Source: Dicaeum eximium
Taxonomy: Eukaryota > Chordata > Aves > Passeriformes > Dicaeidae
Length of the DNA stretch: 64,000 bases
NCBI GenBank assembly: GCA_013396995.1
Contig: VWZP01008292.1
Coordinates: forward strand, 648,742 to 712,741
Direction of reading: 5' to 3'
How positions within the stretch are numbered: the first letter of the stretch is position 1; each line of letters starts with the position of its first letter. The notes beneath the pieces are model-generated. The model had not been told where the DNA came from, did no database searches, and was given only the letters and a program-made list of their open reading frames with translations. A program made the translations under genes and the position numbers. Below are positions 1 to 14,036 of this stretch, in pieces.

Positions 1-15
1 GTGTCTCCATTGCAG

Positions 16-66
16 TCAGAAAAAGTGACATTTGCCAACCTCTTGGGTATTTTTCAAATGTTTGAG
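16..66 (+). CDS. Possible 51-nt internal coding exon of an unidentified gene
   Basis: Seen: the segment is bounded by a CAG acceptor (ccattgcag, ending at 15) and a strong donor (GAG|GTAAGTG from 67). It is exactly 51 nt and open in frame 0, reading SEKVTFANLLGIFQMFE. A phase 0-0 exon with both consensus splice sites is more than one expects from a random short ORF. I do not recognise the peptide, and no partner exon was found in the following 32 kb. In human the + strand neighbour upstream of AKAP12 is MTHFD1L, so a 3' part of that gene is one possibility, but the peptide does not let me say so. It could also be a chance pairing of splice-like motifs. Confidence 0.3.
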
Positions 67-3000
67 GTAAGTGAACTCTCTTTGAGGGAGGTTTCTGGGG
101 AGAGCAACAAAACCAATATCTAGCTCCAATCTGCTTTATGACATTAGTTTGAGGTAGCAGTTTAGTAAACCAAGCCCTTCACATCAGTGCCATACAGAGG
201 TTGATTTTTCCCCTAGGTTTAGAGTTCAACCGCTGTCATTCAGTGTCAGACATTAATATCTGGCAAAAGCTTGTTCATCCAGGATGAAACCTGTATCTAG
301 TTCTGCTTCTTGAACTACTGAAAGTCAGGCAGACCTTAAACCTCAGTCCTGTCAGTAATACCCAAGTATCCAAGTTCTTTAATTCTCAATAATATGGGGG
401 AAATTAAAAATAATAAAAGAAGAAAAATTATGAAGATGCTAAATGAAGGAACAAAGCATAGGAATCAAGTTCACTCTTTTGGGACAGATTTGTATGAAAG
501 CAGTTGTAAATCAAGGTGAGTCTGAGAAGTAATTTCACTAAATCTCACATTAAAAAATCCTTTAAGTGGAGCAATATATTACTTAGCAACAACCATTCTA
601 AAGAAGGCTATCAATAAAGCAAAAGTATATTTAACTGCAAATTTTAAATTTGCTGAAATACTAATTTGATATTAAAGAAATACACTAAATCAGCACAATG
701 TATTGAAGTGTAATTAAGAAACAATAGATAAAGAGATGACCAGCAAGTGAAAAGTGTTGTCAGTTTAGAAAAAAAAAAAAGTCTAAAATAGCTTCTGACA
801 TATTAATACACTAGGAAAGTTAACACTAGTTAACTGGAGATGACCAAGAGCCAATTCATAGCAAGGTGTTGTGAGCTGTTTCCCATCAATTCTTCCTCAC
901 ACTATGGATTACCAGGTCCCCAGAGACAGGAAGATCTTGCATTGAGCTTGTGCCTGGCATCACCCATAGCAAGCACAGGGGATCTGAGGGAGAGCAGCAA
1001 TTGCCATGGAGCCCAGAGAGAGGGGGGGCTCCAGGCTCAGATTCCTGTATTTACTGAGTCCTCCTCATATGAGCCTCCTCTGTGGCAGGTCACTGCAACA
1101 GATACCCTCACCTTGGCTAAATTTGGACATCTCTATCCCACCACTGCAGTTACTCAGCAACAAACTAACCACACACCAGCCTGGAGGCAGAAGTGGAAGA
1201 GTTATACCCAGTATGATTTAAACACGTCTGGGAGCTGTGCAGACAACCTGCAATTATCAAACCAAGAGTTTCACGAGCTGTTTAAAAGACAGATGGTTTC
1301 TTTTCCTAACTCTTCAGAAAGGACCAACAGCATCCTCATCCAACACCGTGCTTGGGGAAGGAGTACTTGAGTGTAAAAATGATTCCTTAAAATACTGCTT
1401 TTCTGCTGGTATTCCAGTTTTGTCCCTTTAAGCTCTGACAAAAGAAAAAAGTCCCAAAACCTCACACTCTCCCAGTAGAGGATCCCATCAAATACATTTG
1501 TGTATCTGCAAATGGATTCTTACCCCAGACATCTCTAATGCTCAGGTTTTTCCACTGTTTGAAGACACGTGGTAGGAACAAACTGACAGAAGAATACACT
1601 GTTTAATCCTGTATAAGGGATGATGAATGAACCTACAGAGCCAAATCCAAACATTTGGAGAGACAAGCCTGGATGCACAGGAGCAATTAGGCTTGCATAC
1701 TTGGGAAAAGTTGTTTGGGGAGGACCTTTTTCATAACTCCTGAACTGAAATGGCTGAGATACCCAGCTGTGGCACGCACCTGTGTCAGGGAAACATGCTG
1801 GGAGAGCCATACCTTACTTAGTACAACTGAAATGGAAACAGTCCAAGTAACCATTTACTCATCTACATAAACTTGAACCTTAAATTTAGCAGCATTTCAC
1901 CTTTTGACCCAGAATTTCACATTGCCTCAGTCAGCTTGACTTGAGCCTGAACAGCTACAGAAATGTTTACAGCCATCTGCTGCAGCAGGATAGAAGAAAA
2001 CCTCGCCTGGATCTTAAAACCAATGTCTGGGGAGCCTGCAGACACAATCAGCACTGGGTCAGTTGGGTTTACTACAGACATTTGCCAACATGCCATCAAG
2101 CCCAAAGCCTGGCCACAGCACCCCACCCTACAAACAGGGCAAATCTGCTCCCTGCAGCCCACCACCAGGTGAAGATGTAGGTGTTTACTATGTGGAAAGA
2201 GGCACATGACAGATGTAAGAAAAAAAAAAAAACCACCCAAAAAACCTCTCCCAAGATTTATAAACTCAAATATTCAAGCACATGCTTTAAATTCTACATT
2301 ATTTATTTAAATGCCAGTGCCCAGCAGACAAATAGATTTTTTTTAATATTTTCAGTAGAGGTGAGGAATCCAGTATAGAGTCAGCAGGTTATAACTCTAT
2401 ATTTTTTCTAATAAAAATATTTTAGAATTTAAATATTCGCTGAGATCTGGTACAGATGCTGGCCCTATCCACGCTGCTTACATAGAACCACTCAGGATGA
2501 AAAGCCCTCTGGAGCTCACCAGGTCGAACCACATGCTCAACATTGTATTTATTACTAAACAAAATTTCTTTAAGTAAATTTGTGTTTTCACGTACAGATT
2601 TAGGGACTAGGTCACACACTGTAGAGTTTAGCAGCTGTAAATTGAAGGGCTTGCACATTCTTGCAACATGCTGAAAAACCAAAGGCTTGCTGCAAAGGTA
2701 GGATGGCCAGAACCAACCAGTCCCCTGGACTGTGGAAGCATGGCACAGCTATTCCCCTACAACCCCTCAAAGGAGCCACAGTAAGACCACTGACCTGCTC
2801 ATTCTCTTGCATGAGTTGTCATAGTCCAAGTCACATCCTGCAGACTTTCAGAGCACTGGCCTAATCTCTTATTCCAAAGCACTTGAGGGGAAAAACAAGA
2901 AGGAAAAGCCTGAATACCCAAAGGAACAACTCTCACTCCACCTCCTCCCCAGAGCTCAGGTGTTCTAAGTTTCTCTATAACAAAGAGCTCTGGCAGGTGC

Positions 3001-5788
3001 AGGTGCTGCCTACCCCACACCAGGTCCTTACTGGGAGTTTTGGTCTGGCACTGTTTGCCAGGTGTTTGGATCAGAGGCCAGAGCTTCCCTGGCCCCAGTG
3101 GAGGCAGCAAAGCCGCAGCCCCTGCACAGCCCCTCCTGTGAAAGCAGCAGATAGGATGGGTTTAAACCAGCAGCTCTGGGAGCCTCAGCCCACGCAGGCA
3201 GCCTTGCCCCAGAGCGGGTGGGACAGTGCCTGCAGGAACCACTGCATTGCCAAGGAGGGTGCTGGGAATAGCTGCTGTGGCTGAATCCTGCCGTGCAGCC
3301 AGCTCTGCCCGCTGTGCCAGCTGTCCTGGCACCGCCTGGCACCGCAGTGCCGTGAGTCACAGCACCACACACACCCCTGAGACAAATCATTCCTCAGCCC
3401 AGCCTGGGCAGGCTGTCCCCTGTGTCTCCAGGGAAATGCCTGGTGCTCCTCAGGAGGTGGATGCTACCTGGGACTCTGGAATGGGTGTCAGGCCTTAGAA
3501 ATCAGCATCCAACCCAAAATACGGTGACCTGGCACACGGGTGTTGGTGAGCCCACAGCAGGACTCACACACCACTGCCTGGTTTGCAAGCACAGCGAGGG
3601 CTGCTCTTTCCATCCCACTGGCAGCCTGCTGGATAAGCCAGTAGTGCTGTCACCAGCCCATAGTAAGCTTTCCTTGAACTCTCAAGCTAAAGAAAAAGAG
3701 CAAGGAAGGGGGAAGAAAACTACAATTTACTCACAGTAGTGCGCTTCTCCTCTGAAAATGTTACCCTGCTGGAAACTCCCTTGGCATTCAGAAAGTATCT
3801 GTGTTTAATCCCTGGTCTTGTTCAAAATGCAAAGTACCTTGCCTTGAGACAAGACTGATAATTTAATCTCCTTTGGATAATTGCTACCAACTAGACTAAC
3901 AGCTGACAAAGGTCAAGTCATTGGTTATTCAAAGCAGGATTTCCCCCATTTTACAAGAAAACTTCTACTTGATCCTTGACTTGTCAGCTGCAGAGTGTGA
4001 TTGCTTTCAGCACTAGTAATCACTGCCAGGGCTGTGTGCACGTGTGCATCTGTGTGTGCACACACATTTCACACACATAAATGCAAACTGGAAATGGCCT
4101 GCTCACTCATACCTCTGTGTCATACCATAGATCACTTCCAATTAATGTTCAATAAAATTTATATCCTCCATGGCACTTTGTATACATTTGCATATATTAA
4201 ATTATCCCAAGGCTTACTAAGTAGTGAAGGGAGCTTCTTAGCCTTATTTTTATTCTTTCTTAAGGAAATTGATTTTATGTGATTGTGTTGTTTTTTGCAT
4301 GTTTGTCCATCCCCTAATACTGGATCAGTCCCTAAGCAGTAAATTGACAGACAAGTAAATGACTATAGATTTCATGAAAACAGAGAGACAGTGTGAGATG
4401 AGGAAGTGAAATGGACACAGGAGAGAGATAAGATCTTTCCCATGGTGATACAGAAATTTATGAGGAACAAACTTTCCAATTTCACTTCTTGCCAGGCTAT
4501 GCTTTCATTACATGTAATATTTTAACAAACTCATAATTCTGGTTGCAATTCAGTTGCTGCATTTTAGAATCAGGAGTCATATCACTTTAAGTTTGTAAAT
4601 CTGTTGCAAAGCAGTAAAATGTTCATAAAATCCTAAATTGTTGCAATCTCACATGTGAGGGCCCTACTCAGCCCTGAAAATGGGTCTATGAACAGGGGAT
4701 AAACCTGGTGCTCTTTATTGCACCTTATCAATAGAAAATCCTCAAAACAGGGCAAACTGACTTCACGTACTATTTTTTAAACTGTACAGACTGAGAGCCA
4801 GCAAAAAATTAGTTTAGAGGAGAAAATAAGCTCAGGACCTCAATGCTGCTCTGATACTCAAATCACATAAAATTTATTTCAGCAAGGAAAGTTCTCCATC
4901 AGTTTCAATAATGCACAGCAAAAGTCTCAGTTTCCAGCTATTCATTGCCCATACTGGCAGGAGAAATTCAGGACTTCTCTTGCAAGTCCTTGGAGAGACA
5001 CTAAGAAACTACAGTTTCCTGGAACAATAAGAAAATTAATCTTGGCATCATTTTTCAAATTACTATTTTCCTGGCCATTGTTGGGAGCCTGCCAAAGCCC
5101 AGCCACTGAGATTTGACTCTCACCTTCCCAGACCTGTGGCCTTGTGCTACCCCCAGGGCTGGTCCCTCTTGCATGCCCCAGCAAGGGGACCTCTCTGTGT
5201 CCCTGTGGTTTCTTCTCCCCCCAGGAGCACGGCTGCTGGGCCATGCTTTACTCCATGGGAGCTGATCATCCGACCCAGACTTTCACTCCTGGTCACTTCT
5301 CTTTGTGGCCAGGATGAGACTTCTCCAGTATTTCAGTGGTGCAAGGCAGCTGCAGCAGGAAAGGTGTAAAATCAAAGGGATAATCCACACACTGATGTGT
5401 TATAGAAGTAAAATACCAAATAAATCACCCCTTGTCCTCTCTGAGGAAATGAGATTGATAATTACATTACTTTTCTTGGCACATAAGAGAAGATCCATCC
5501 TTGTTTATCTGCCCCGTGGTGCCTGGGAAAGCAGAGCTGGCATTATTGCTCGCTGGTCTCTGCAACGCCCCAGCCATGCCCTGTGCATTCCCTGTGCCCC
5601 TGGAGGAACTGGGCAGCTCCAGGGACACACACCCCTGCAGGACACGTGGATCCCTCTTTCTAGGGAGCGAGCACCTTGGTCTGCTGCAACAGGAAAGTGC
5701 TTCTGTAGTGTATAAGAGAATAATTTAGAAATAGCATTTCAGCCTGAGCGTTTGAATCATGGGAATGTGTGTAATTAGCAATCTTTTC

Positions 5789-5835
5789 CCCATGATCTGG
5801 TCCCATCAGATCATTCCCATGATCTGATCCCATCA
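5789..5835. repeat. Pair of 20-bp direct repeats
   Basis: Two copies of cccatgatctg(g/a)tcccatca lie at 5789-5808 and 5816-5835. They are identical except for one base and 27 bp apart start to start. Each copy also repeats the elements 'cccat' and 'gatc' internally. This is most likely a small local duplication. Confidence 0.7.
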
Positions 5836-8633
5836 CACAACTTCAAGCTTGGAAAGGTCCTGTTGGCATGATTGGTTCAGGTGTGCTGGGTAGCTCTACA
5901 CTGACCTACAGCACTGCCATTAGTTCACTGAGGACACAAAGGAGGGAAAATATTTTCATCTTCATTATGATCCTGATGTTTATTGCAGAACCATTTAGTG
6001 ACTGTAAAAGCCAGCTTGACAAACACTTACTGTTCACAGGACTGAGGGAGTGAGGAGACAGAAGAGCAAAGAATGAGGCCCAGGGGAAATGCTGGAGGAG
6101 ACAAAATGCAGCAGCTATTTCTATGTGGTGGGAATATGAGAGGCACAGCGGGGGCAGGTTGGTGACTCTGTGTGTACCAAGCAATGCCAGGCAGAGGAAT
6201 GGCTCATTTCAGTTGCCTGTTGAAATTGCTGAGAGTAAGAGAAATTTGTAAATTACCTTCCTGTAGTCCTGTGTCTTTGTCGGAGCACAGTTTGAGGGAA
6301 AAATTAAAATAATGACACAAAATTTGCAAAATTCTTCAGCGGAGGTGAAGCAAGAGAACAGTGGGAAAAGTGACAGCAGGCTAAATGGGCTGTGCAACAT
6401 CATCAGTGGAAATAGATGCATTCAGATTACAGAAGTTTACACATCTGATTTTTCAGTTTGAAATAAATAATAAAGCAGTACTTCTGACTGCTTCAATGCT
6501 GTTTAAAATAGGTTAAACTATATAAAATACTCTGGCGAATTAAAAAATGTGTGTATAAACTTTGAAAATTTGAAATTAGGTTTCTTAAAAATATTTTAAA
6601 TGTTAAAAGTACATTTCAAAACCATACACTGTAGGACAAAAGACAGTTATATCTCAAATACTGAAAGGCAAAGGTAAATAGGAGTTTTGGCTGACATTTT
6701 CAGACTGAAATAAAAATACAAAAGGGTAAGTTATGTGTATCTTTATCCTACTCTTACAAGAAAGCTGGCTTGAACACACCCTACGTGTTACCTAAAATCT
6801 TTTACTGCAGCCCTGTAATCACCCATAGCCTGATCAAAAGTCTATTGATCCATTTGGAGCCCTTCCCTTGACCAGCCCTGCTGGGATCAGGGGAAGAAAG
6901 GAAGGTGGGACTACAGACAAGGTGCTTAAAGATAAAATCAATGGCAAGGTTACCAGGTATGAGGTCTTTTGTTTGAACATAGAGGTTGTTGGCAGGGATA
7001 GACATGTCACAACTCATGGTCTTTCATTCTTCTGCTTAGATTTTGACCCAAATCCCTTTTCAGTTCTTGATCAGCACTTTGATAAAATGTATAGGCTTGA
7101 TAAAAGACTTATGTCGATTTAATCCTATTGATCGAAGACTCTAAGAAAAAAAACATTGTTCTTGAAAGATGGGAATGATTCTTTTCCAAGAGATTCCTCA
7201 GTCACTGCTGGTAGGTAAGAGGTCTTCATTATCAAAGGCATGTGAGAAGCAATGCAGCTTACACAGGACGTGTCAAATGTTTGATGGGGTTTTATTTAGA
7301 GAAAATGTGTGACTCAAGCAAAAGCATCTGGCAGACAGGACAAAACAGTTCAGAAATTTATTTTTCAAGATGAAAAATGGAAATAAATAGATCTCCAAAT
7401 GTTCATTTCAGAACAGGGGAGGATTTATTTTCTCAGCTTTTCATCTTTTCTACAGGGGAATGATAGGAAATGGTTGGATTTCTATCACTTTTTAAATACT
7501 CTTAAAAATATTTTCCTGCCTGACATTAATGGACAAATAATCGAACAAGATTTTAAAAACCCCTAAAATTCACAATGAAGCCAAATTTTCTGTCAGCATT
7601 CAAGCACTTAGATTTTAATTTTTACATCAAAATCAGGAACAATTAAAATATCCACGGCCTGGCGAAACCCAATCCTTTTCCTCAGAAAAGGCATGAAAAG
7701 AGTTCCCATCAGCAGCAGTGGGCAGCAGGACACAGGGGTGAGGGCAGCTCTCTGGAGGAGCACAGCTCAGGCCAGAGGCTCCAGGTGATGCTAAATCCTG
7801 CTGCCTTGCCACCTCCAGACACCCAGTGAGCCCTCAACAGGGGAAATGTGAACAGAGGCAAAGCAATTTTCACTGAGCTTAGCAGTCCTGGGAAGGGTCT
7901 TGGTGCAGACCTGTTCTGCCCTCTTTACATCCTCAAAGTTTGTAAAAAGAAAGGTCAAGAAGATCCTCCCTCCCCTGCCATGCTTGATGAGACCTTATCC
8001 CCTGCCAAATGAATAGCAAAGCTCCTGCTGCTCTCAGCAGAGGCAGATTTTCACGCAGAAATATGATTGAACTTTAATTTGAGAGCAAACCCCAGTGACT
8101 CCCGAAGCACTGCTGTCCCCTGATCAGAAGTACGGAAAATTTTAAAAGAAAACCCATCCCTTGGGATGTTCAATGAATGTGATCCACCTACTTCACCCTT
8201 CAGCCCTGAAGGATATGGAAGGGTTCTTTCTGCCTTGTTATGGCAATAGCTGCAAAGCTTCTGCTTTCCATCACTAAAAACTCCACTCTTTGAATTTACA
8301 GGTTCCTGCTATTTATAGTCCCTGAAAGTCCTTGACCAACCATTCATTTTGTAAGTAATGCTGTCATATGAAGCTTAATTTGCTGAATATGAGGTTTTCT
8401 TTCCTTTGTCATATTGAATTACCAGCAATTATGGCTTTAGTCTAACGTAATATGAAACTCAGGCCATGTAATAATTTACCCAATGAGCTGCACCAACACT
8501 GTATGAGCTGTATCTGCAGTACACACCTGAAGTTTAAGTTTGGGGCTTCCTAAAAATGTAAGTAACAAAAAGATACTATATGTGATGGAAAAGCAGATTT
8601 AAAGGTCACAGTTTTAATATGCAACTAAAAAAA

Positions 8634-8705
8634 GGGAGTATGAAAAATGTAACTAGTGGGAATATGAAAAATGTAAGCCAATGGGAATATAAATAAGTAA
8701 GCCAA
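8634..8705. repeat. Three-copy tandem repeat, unit about 24 bp
   Basis: Three adjacent units each begin with ggga(g/a)tat: 8634-8657, 8658-8682 and 8683-8705. The first two share the core gggaRtatgaaaaatgtaa. The third has diverged in the middle but keeps the end 'gtaagccaa' seen in unit two. It is a short minisatellite in non-coding sequence. Confidence 0.75.
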
Positions 8706-11700
8706 GCTTTAGTTCATTGTGAGCAGTACCTCTTAATTCCAACCTAATATTATAGAGGTATTTCCTTAGGAGATTCTCAAAAATACTGAATAAAAACCTC
8801 GAAATCTTTCTGAACAAGGGACTCCAAACATCTGGTATCACATTTGAAATACTGCTTGTTTTTCCAGTCACTGAGGAGGGAAAAAAATGATGAATGGATT
8901 ATTATTCTTGCTCACAATAAATACCCTAAGTGAAGAGTCACTCAGCATTATCCTCTCTCTGGTATTTTCCTCCACCCATTTCTTTACTACCACTAAAAAT
9001 TGTTCAGAACAATGTAAGGGAGGAGGCAGATCCACAGGACCTGTGGCTGCAGCATCCCCCAGAGCTGGCCTAGGACCTGTGGTGGTACACAGCCTCCACA
9101 AGACCCGAAGAGTCTGGCAGGCTGCTGATGGAACCACTGCTCAAGTTGCTATATCCTGGGAGTGAATTATTATTTCTGTCTTGAAAATAGCTTGCACTTT
9201 GGCTTAATGTTCTCTGACAGACTGACAGCCCATATTCCAGTTCTGGCAAGCTTCTAAAGGCCCAGAAGGTTGACTGAGGACATGAAATTTTAAATACCTA
9301 TACAAACTTCTTCCAAAAGCAGAGGGCTCTAAGCACATTCCAGTTTTTTCCTATGTCAAAAGTATCCCATGAGAGGCCTCTCACACTGAGTCCCTTAAAT
9401 TTGGGCCAAATTTCCAAAGTGCAAAGACTCACAAATAAATGACGGCAGTTAAACATTATAGTTTTGAGACTTTTTGCAAGTTTGGGTAAAGATTTAGAAC
9501 TTCTTGCCCATTCATTCTGCCCTACTCAGGTAACAGAGAGCACATTGCTGAAGGGAAAGAAAAAGGCAAATAAAAAAGAAGATGTATCAGTTGTCCCTAG
9601 ACAAGGGAATTAATATTACAAATGCTTGTTCCTCTTTTGCATGGATACTGATTCGATACTTGAGTGAACATTGTGAACTTGAGTTTTTCAGGGCTGAAGC
9701 AAGTCACTTTCTCAGCAAGATGTGCCAAGAAGCCCAATTACAAAAGGACAAATGATTAATTTCACAGGAGTTTTCATCCTGTTGCCACACTGCCTGACCT
9801 CCAAATGTGCCAAGATGCTACAGTATCATTTGAACTGGGAAAGAATGCCTCTGTATTAACATGCACGAGATTCATGAGGATCCCATTATAGCTGTAATGT
9901 TAAAAAACCCCAACCAATACATAAAATAACAGTCTTGTTATTTTGGCTCCTTGAGGAGTAGTTATGGTCAATCAAATAAACACAGCATTTAAAGACAAAA
10001 CAAAGTACATGCCCATATGAAAAATTATTTCAGTTCATAAGGAAAAAAATCAGTTCAAAAATCAAGATTGCTGGTGCTGATAGCTGTATGCATGCAAGAG
10101 GGGTGGGATGCAGAAGGGAGAATGATATCACCCATTCTAGGTCCACATCACCACAGCCCTCCAAACCGAAGTAGTGTTCTGCAGTGTTAAATTTTACCTA
10201 AATCATGTTCTCCCCTCCCTGTAGGATCGCTCCTGCTGGAAAGGGTGGCCCTGCCCACTCCTTCTCCCTCCCTTCTCCTGACAGCATCTCCCATTTTCTC
10301 TCTGCTGCACCTCTTGCTGCAGTCTGTCTGGTTGTCCATAAACCACTGCTTCTCAGAAGCAGTACTGTCAGCCAGGAGAAAGAAGAAGTATTTACTGCTT
10401 TATTTTTTCCCAAGGTTAGCTTTCCTTGGGAGGTGAAATAAATCTGACTGGGGCAGTGAACTCCAGCTCCATCCCTTACCATTTAACTGCTGCTCTTGGG
10501 CGACTGGCTTTGTTTCTCAGCTGCTGTGTCACTGGATGAGATTTGTGCACTAGAACCATTTGTTGTGGCTTGCCTTTCGTTTCTTTTCCCATTTAAATTA
10601 AATATTAACTAATCTCAGAGGTGCTACCAGTTTTAAACAAAGCCTAAAGATTAAGAAAAGCCAGACCTGCAGCAAAGAGATTTTTTACCTGATCAGCCTC
10701 AACATCTGGAAATAAAAGGATTCTCAGCTCAATAATTCAGCCTCTTTCTCATCTGTATCAGTTGGAAGAACAAACCTTGCTCCTGTCTAAGGAGCTATGC
10801 ACTGTCCAGTGCAAAAGCTATCGCTTGGTTTTACAGTCTGCAAAGTATCTAACGATTCCCACAGGGCAGGCTGGCAGGATCGGGATGCTTCTTATCTCAC
10901 GAGAAACAAAGGAATAGAAGGACTTTTTTTCTGAAGACAGTTAATCAGTATTGATCACAGGGACTTTATGCAAAGATGCTCGGGCAGGGAGCGAGAACAA
11001 AGCGTAGGCAGCACTCTCACATCCTGCCTTAAAACAGACAGAAACGGGAAGAGTTCCCCCTCCCTCCCCCTTCCCCCCCATTTCTCTCCAGGCCAACTGG
11101 AATTTGGCATCAGACTGTTCCACTTTGGCCCACGAGGAGAAATGGCAGGAGAGGGTCTGTCCGCAGGCAGCAGCTCTGTCTCCTGCTCTGTTTGGGCTTT
11201 CAGCACCAGCCCCTCCGTGCTTTAATGCTTGACACGTCCGCAGGACCGAGCTCACCATTCAAGCAGAGGGGGTAAACCCCGAATGCTGGGATGGTATTTA
11301 ATTTCCACTGAAGCCTTCACAATGAAGTTTTAAATCCTCACAGCTGGGAGGACCTTGTCCTTTGGCAATCCTTTAACAACACTGGCAACCCTGAAGCATT
11401 TTACATTTTCTCCTCTCAGAGGATCTCACAGTTTTGTTTAACAGGGCATCTAAGACCAGAAAAAATTCCCATATTCCCTTTTTGCTGTGGCAACAAGCAA
11501 GAACAAAAGGGTAAATGCTTTGCTTAAGGCTTTACATCAAGCCCTCACCCTCTGAGAATCAATCACCACCTCTCACTTAGCTTTATAACCAAATCTCCTG
11601 TCTCAACACAGCAAAGATAGGCGACCATCTCACCTCAGTGAGAAAAAGTCGCCACCATGTCATCTCTTTTCCTTCTTTTCAAGGCCAGTAGTGCTTGCTT

Positions 11701-13992
11701 GCTTGCTGCATCATGTGACGAGCCTGCTCTACATCACCCCAGTACAGGAAAAAGATGATTAGTTTAGTGCTCAGTTACCTAAGGTTGCCATGCTGGCCAT
11801 ACAGACTGACAGCATCCCCATCTCCTGCTGCTAGTGGCACAGATCTCTGCACCACAGCCTCTATAAAATACACACAATAGCCCAATAAAACACAGGCGTA
11901 GCTGTAAGTAGACACAAAGGACCATATTTGCCAAATGGAGCAATCTTGATTTGTACCAATAAAAGCCACAGGATGCTGCATTTACAGGGAAAGGTACACA
12001 TATACTTCATAGCACTGAATGGGAAGGGATGCCTGCAGATGTATGTATGTGTCTGCATGTGACTTTACAATATGCTGGAGTGATCACTTGTCTGTAAGGC
12101 ACGTGCATCTTCAGATATGAGATTAAAAAATACCCTCTGTGTCTCTACCTATATTCTGTTTTTTTTCTCGCTGCTCTCACCATAATGCCTTATAAAAAGT
12201 CTTCATAAATCTCCACCTTTCTGCTGCCTTCTTTCCTCCCACTGCTCTTTTTATAACCAGACTCACAGGTCTTTATTATTCTTTGTGGCATTTCTAACAT
12301 CAGTTTCTGCAGAGTAACCTCAGACTTTGCTATTTTTAAATAAGTGTAGATGTGATTATCACTTAACCTGCTGATCCTGAGCCATATTTTGACCAGCTTT
12401 TGCTTTGCCACTGGGACAAACCACCCCCACACTTGGTGCCTACAGCTCCTACAGAGCCTCTCTGGTCTCAGACACCTTGGGTTTCAATAACAGTAACAGT
12501 GTCCTTAGGTCTGCAGGAGTGGTAATGTCACTTTTGTGATGCTTCTCTCCATTCATCTCTGGACAGAGATACAGATATGTTCTTTCATATATCCCTTAAC
12601 GTTAATTTCTGCATGCTATAAAATGCAAAAAGTCAAAATATAAACATGTTTTTTAATCTCATTATTTAAAAAGTTTTGCTTAGGGTAATGATCTATATTT
12701 CCATAGGTACAGCCAATTACAGAAAAGGAATCTGTTTAGAATTTTCTCAGCTTGGCTCTGTACTTCATTTAGCAGGGCATTTTCAAACCTCAAATAATTG
12801 CAAACAACACAAGCAGGCTGATAAAAGTGCTGCAGACCCATAATACCGTGGGCAATAAGTGGGAGTGGGTGTGTCAGTCACTGCTTCAGAGAATTCCCAA
12901 GGGGTGAAGGACTCAGTACGATGGCTATCATCCCTTTAATCTGCATATTGCAGACTCAGGGTAGATGCTGCCTCTGGATGCAACCCTGCTTTGCCAATAG
13001 CTGAGTGAAGGAAGGTATTAACACCTGCACCCAGATTTCTATGGGGTCCCTGACCAGCCACATCTCTGTCCCGTGTTTGTGAAGTGGGGCAGAACATGGG
13101 TCCGCCGTGGTTCACTCATTACCTCCCCACACTGCCGGGTCACCTGGATGTGCAGGCTTTATTGGCATCGAGTTTCTGTCACACTAGTTAGAGCACATTG
13201 TGCTTATGCTGGGTTTGGCTCTCCGTCAGCTCCTGGAGGCAATGCACCATCCAGCAAAAAGCCTGCCTGCCACCCCTTGGAGAAAGCTTTTGCAGAAGGC
13301 TGGGCTGGCAGCACCGACAGGCACCAGCTCGGGGCCCTGCAGCACGACACTGACGGTGTTTGGCCCAGCACCAGCTGCTCCAGCACCAAATGAGCCACCT
13401 GATGAAGCTGCGGCAGGAGGCCTCTGCTGCAGCACCTTCGCACAGCAGCAGGCAGAGGGTGCCTGGAGCTGGCCAGCCTGGCAAACTTCCCACCAGGGAC
13501 AGCACTGGGGAATGCAGCCTCCCTACTGGAGATTTTAATCCCCACTCTATGTGCATGTGTGTGCGTGTGGATAAAGGCAGAAAAGACACGGCACAGCAGG
13601 GAAGAAGGCAGACCTTCTGCTCAGTCCTTACATGAATCCTTATCCAGCAGAGTTTGGAAGTGACTCCCCTGACACAGAGTTGAAAGAAAGTTTTTACACA
13701 GCATACTGCATCTGCAGTGGTGGGTGGCTGAGATACAGGCTGATGGAAACAAGGAAATCATCTGGTCTCCAGTACAGATGCTGAGGAATGCGTACCATAA
13801 ACCAAATCCAGATGGGCTGAATGATGAGTAAACGCTATCTTTACCTCTTATCTCTCCAGCTTTGTGTTTCACCATCGTGCTAAGTGGCCCCTACCCTTGC
13901 AAGTAGCCTAATGATTACTTTCTCCAAAGGGTTTAGGTGTGATTCAGAAAGAGAAAGGTGACTCCTCACATCAGATTGAGTTACTGGTCTGA

Positions 13993-14036
13993 GTCTCTCT
14001 CTCTCTCTCACACACACTCACACTCACACACTCACA
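13993..14036. repeat. Compound TC / CA microsatellite
   Basis: A (TC)n run passes directly into (CA)n interrupted by CACT units. It is a simple sequence repeat in intergenic DNA and is likely to vary in length between individuals. Confidence 0.85.

Noticed and set aside
840..1370. 176-codon open frame on the + strand
   Set aside because: No recognisable domain, overlapped by frames on both strands, no splice or promoter context, and ordinary composition. Taken as chance.
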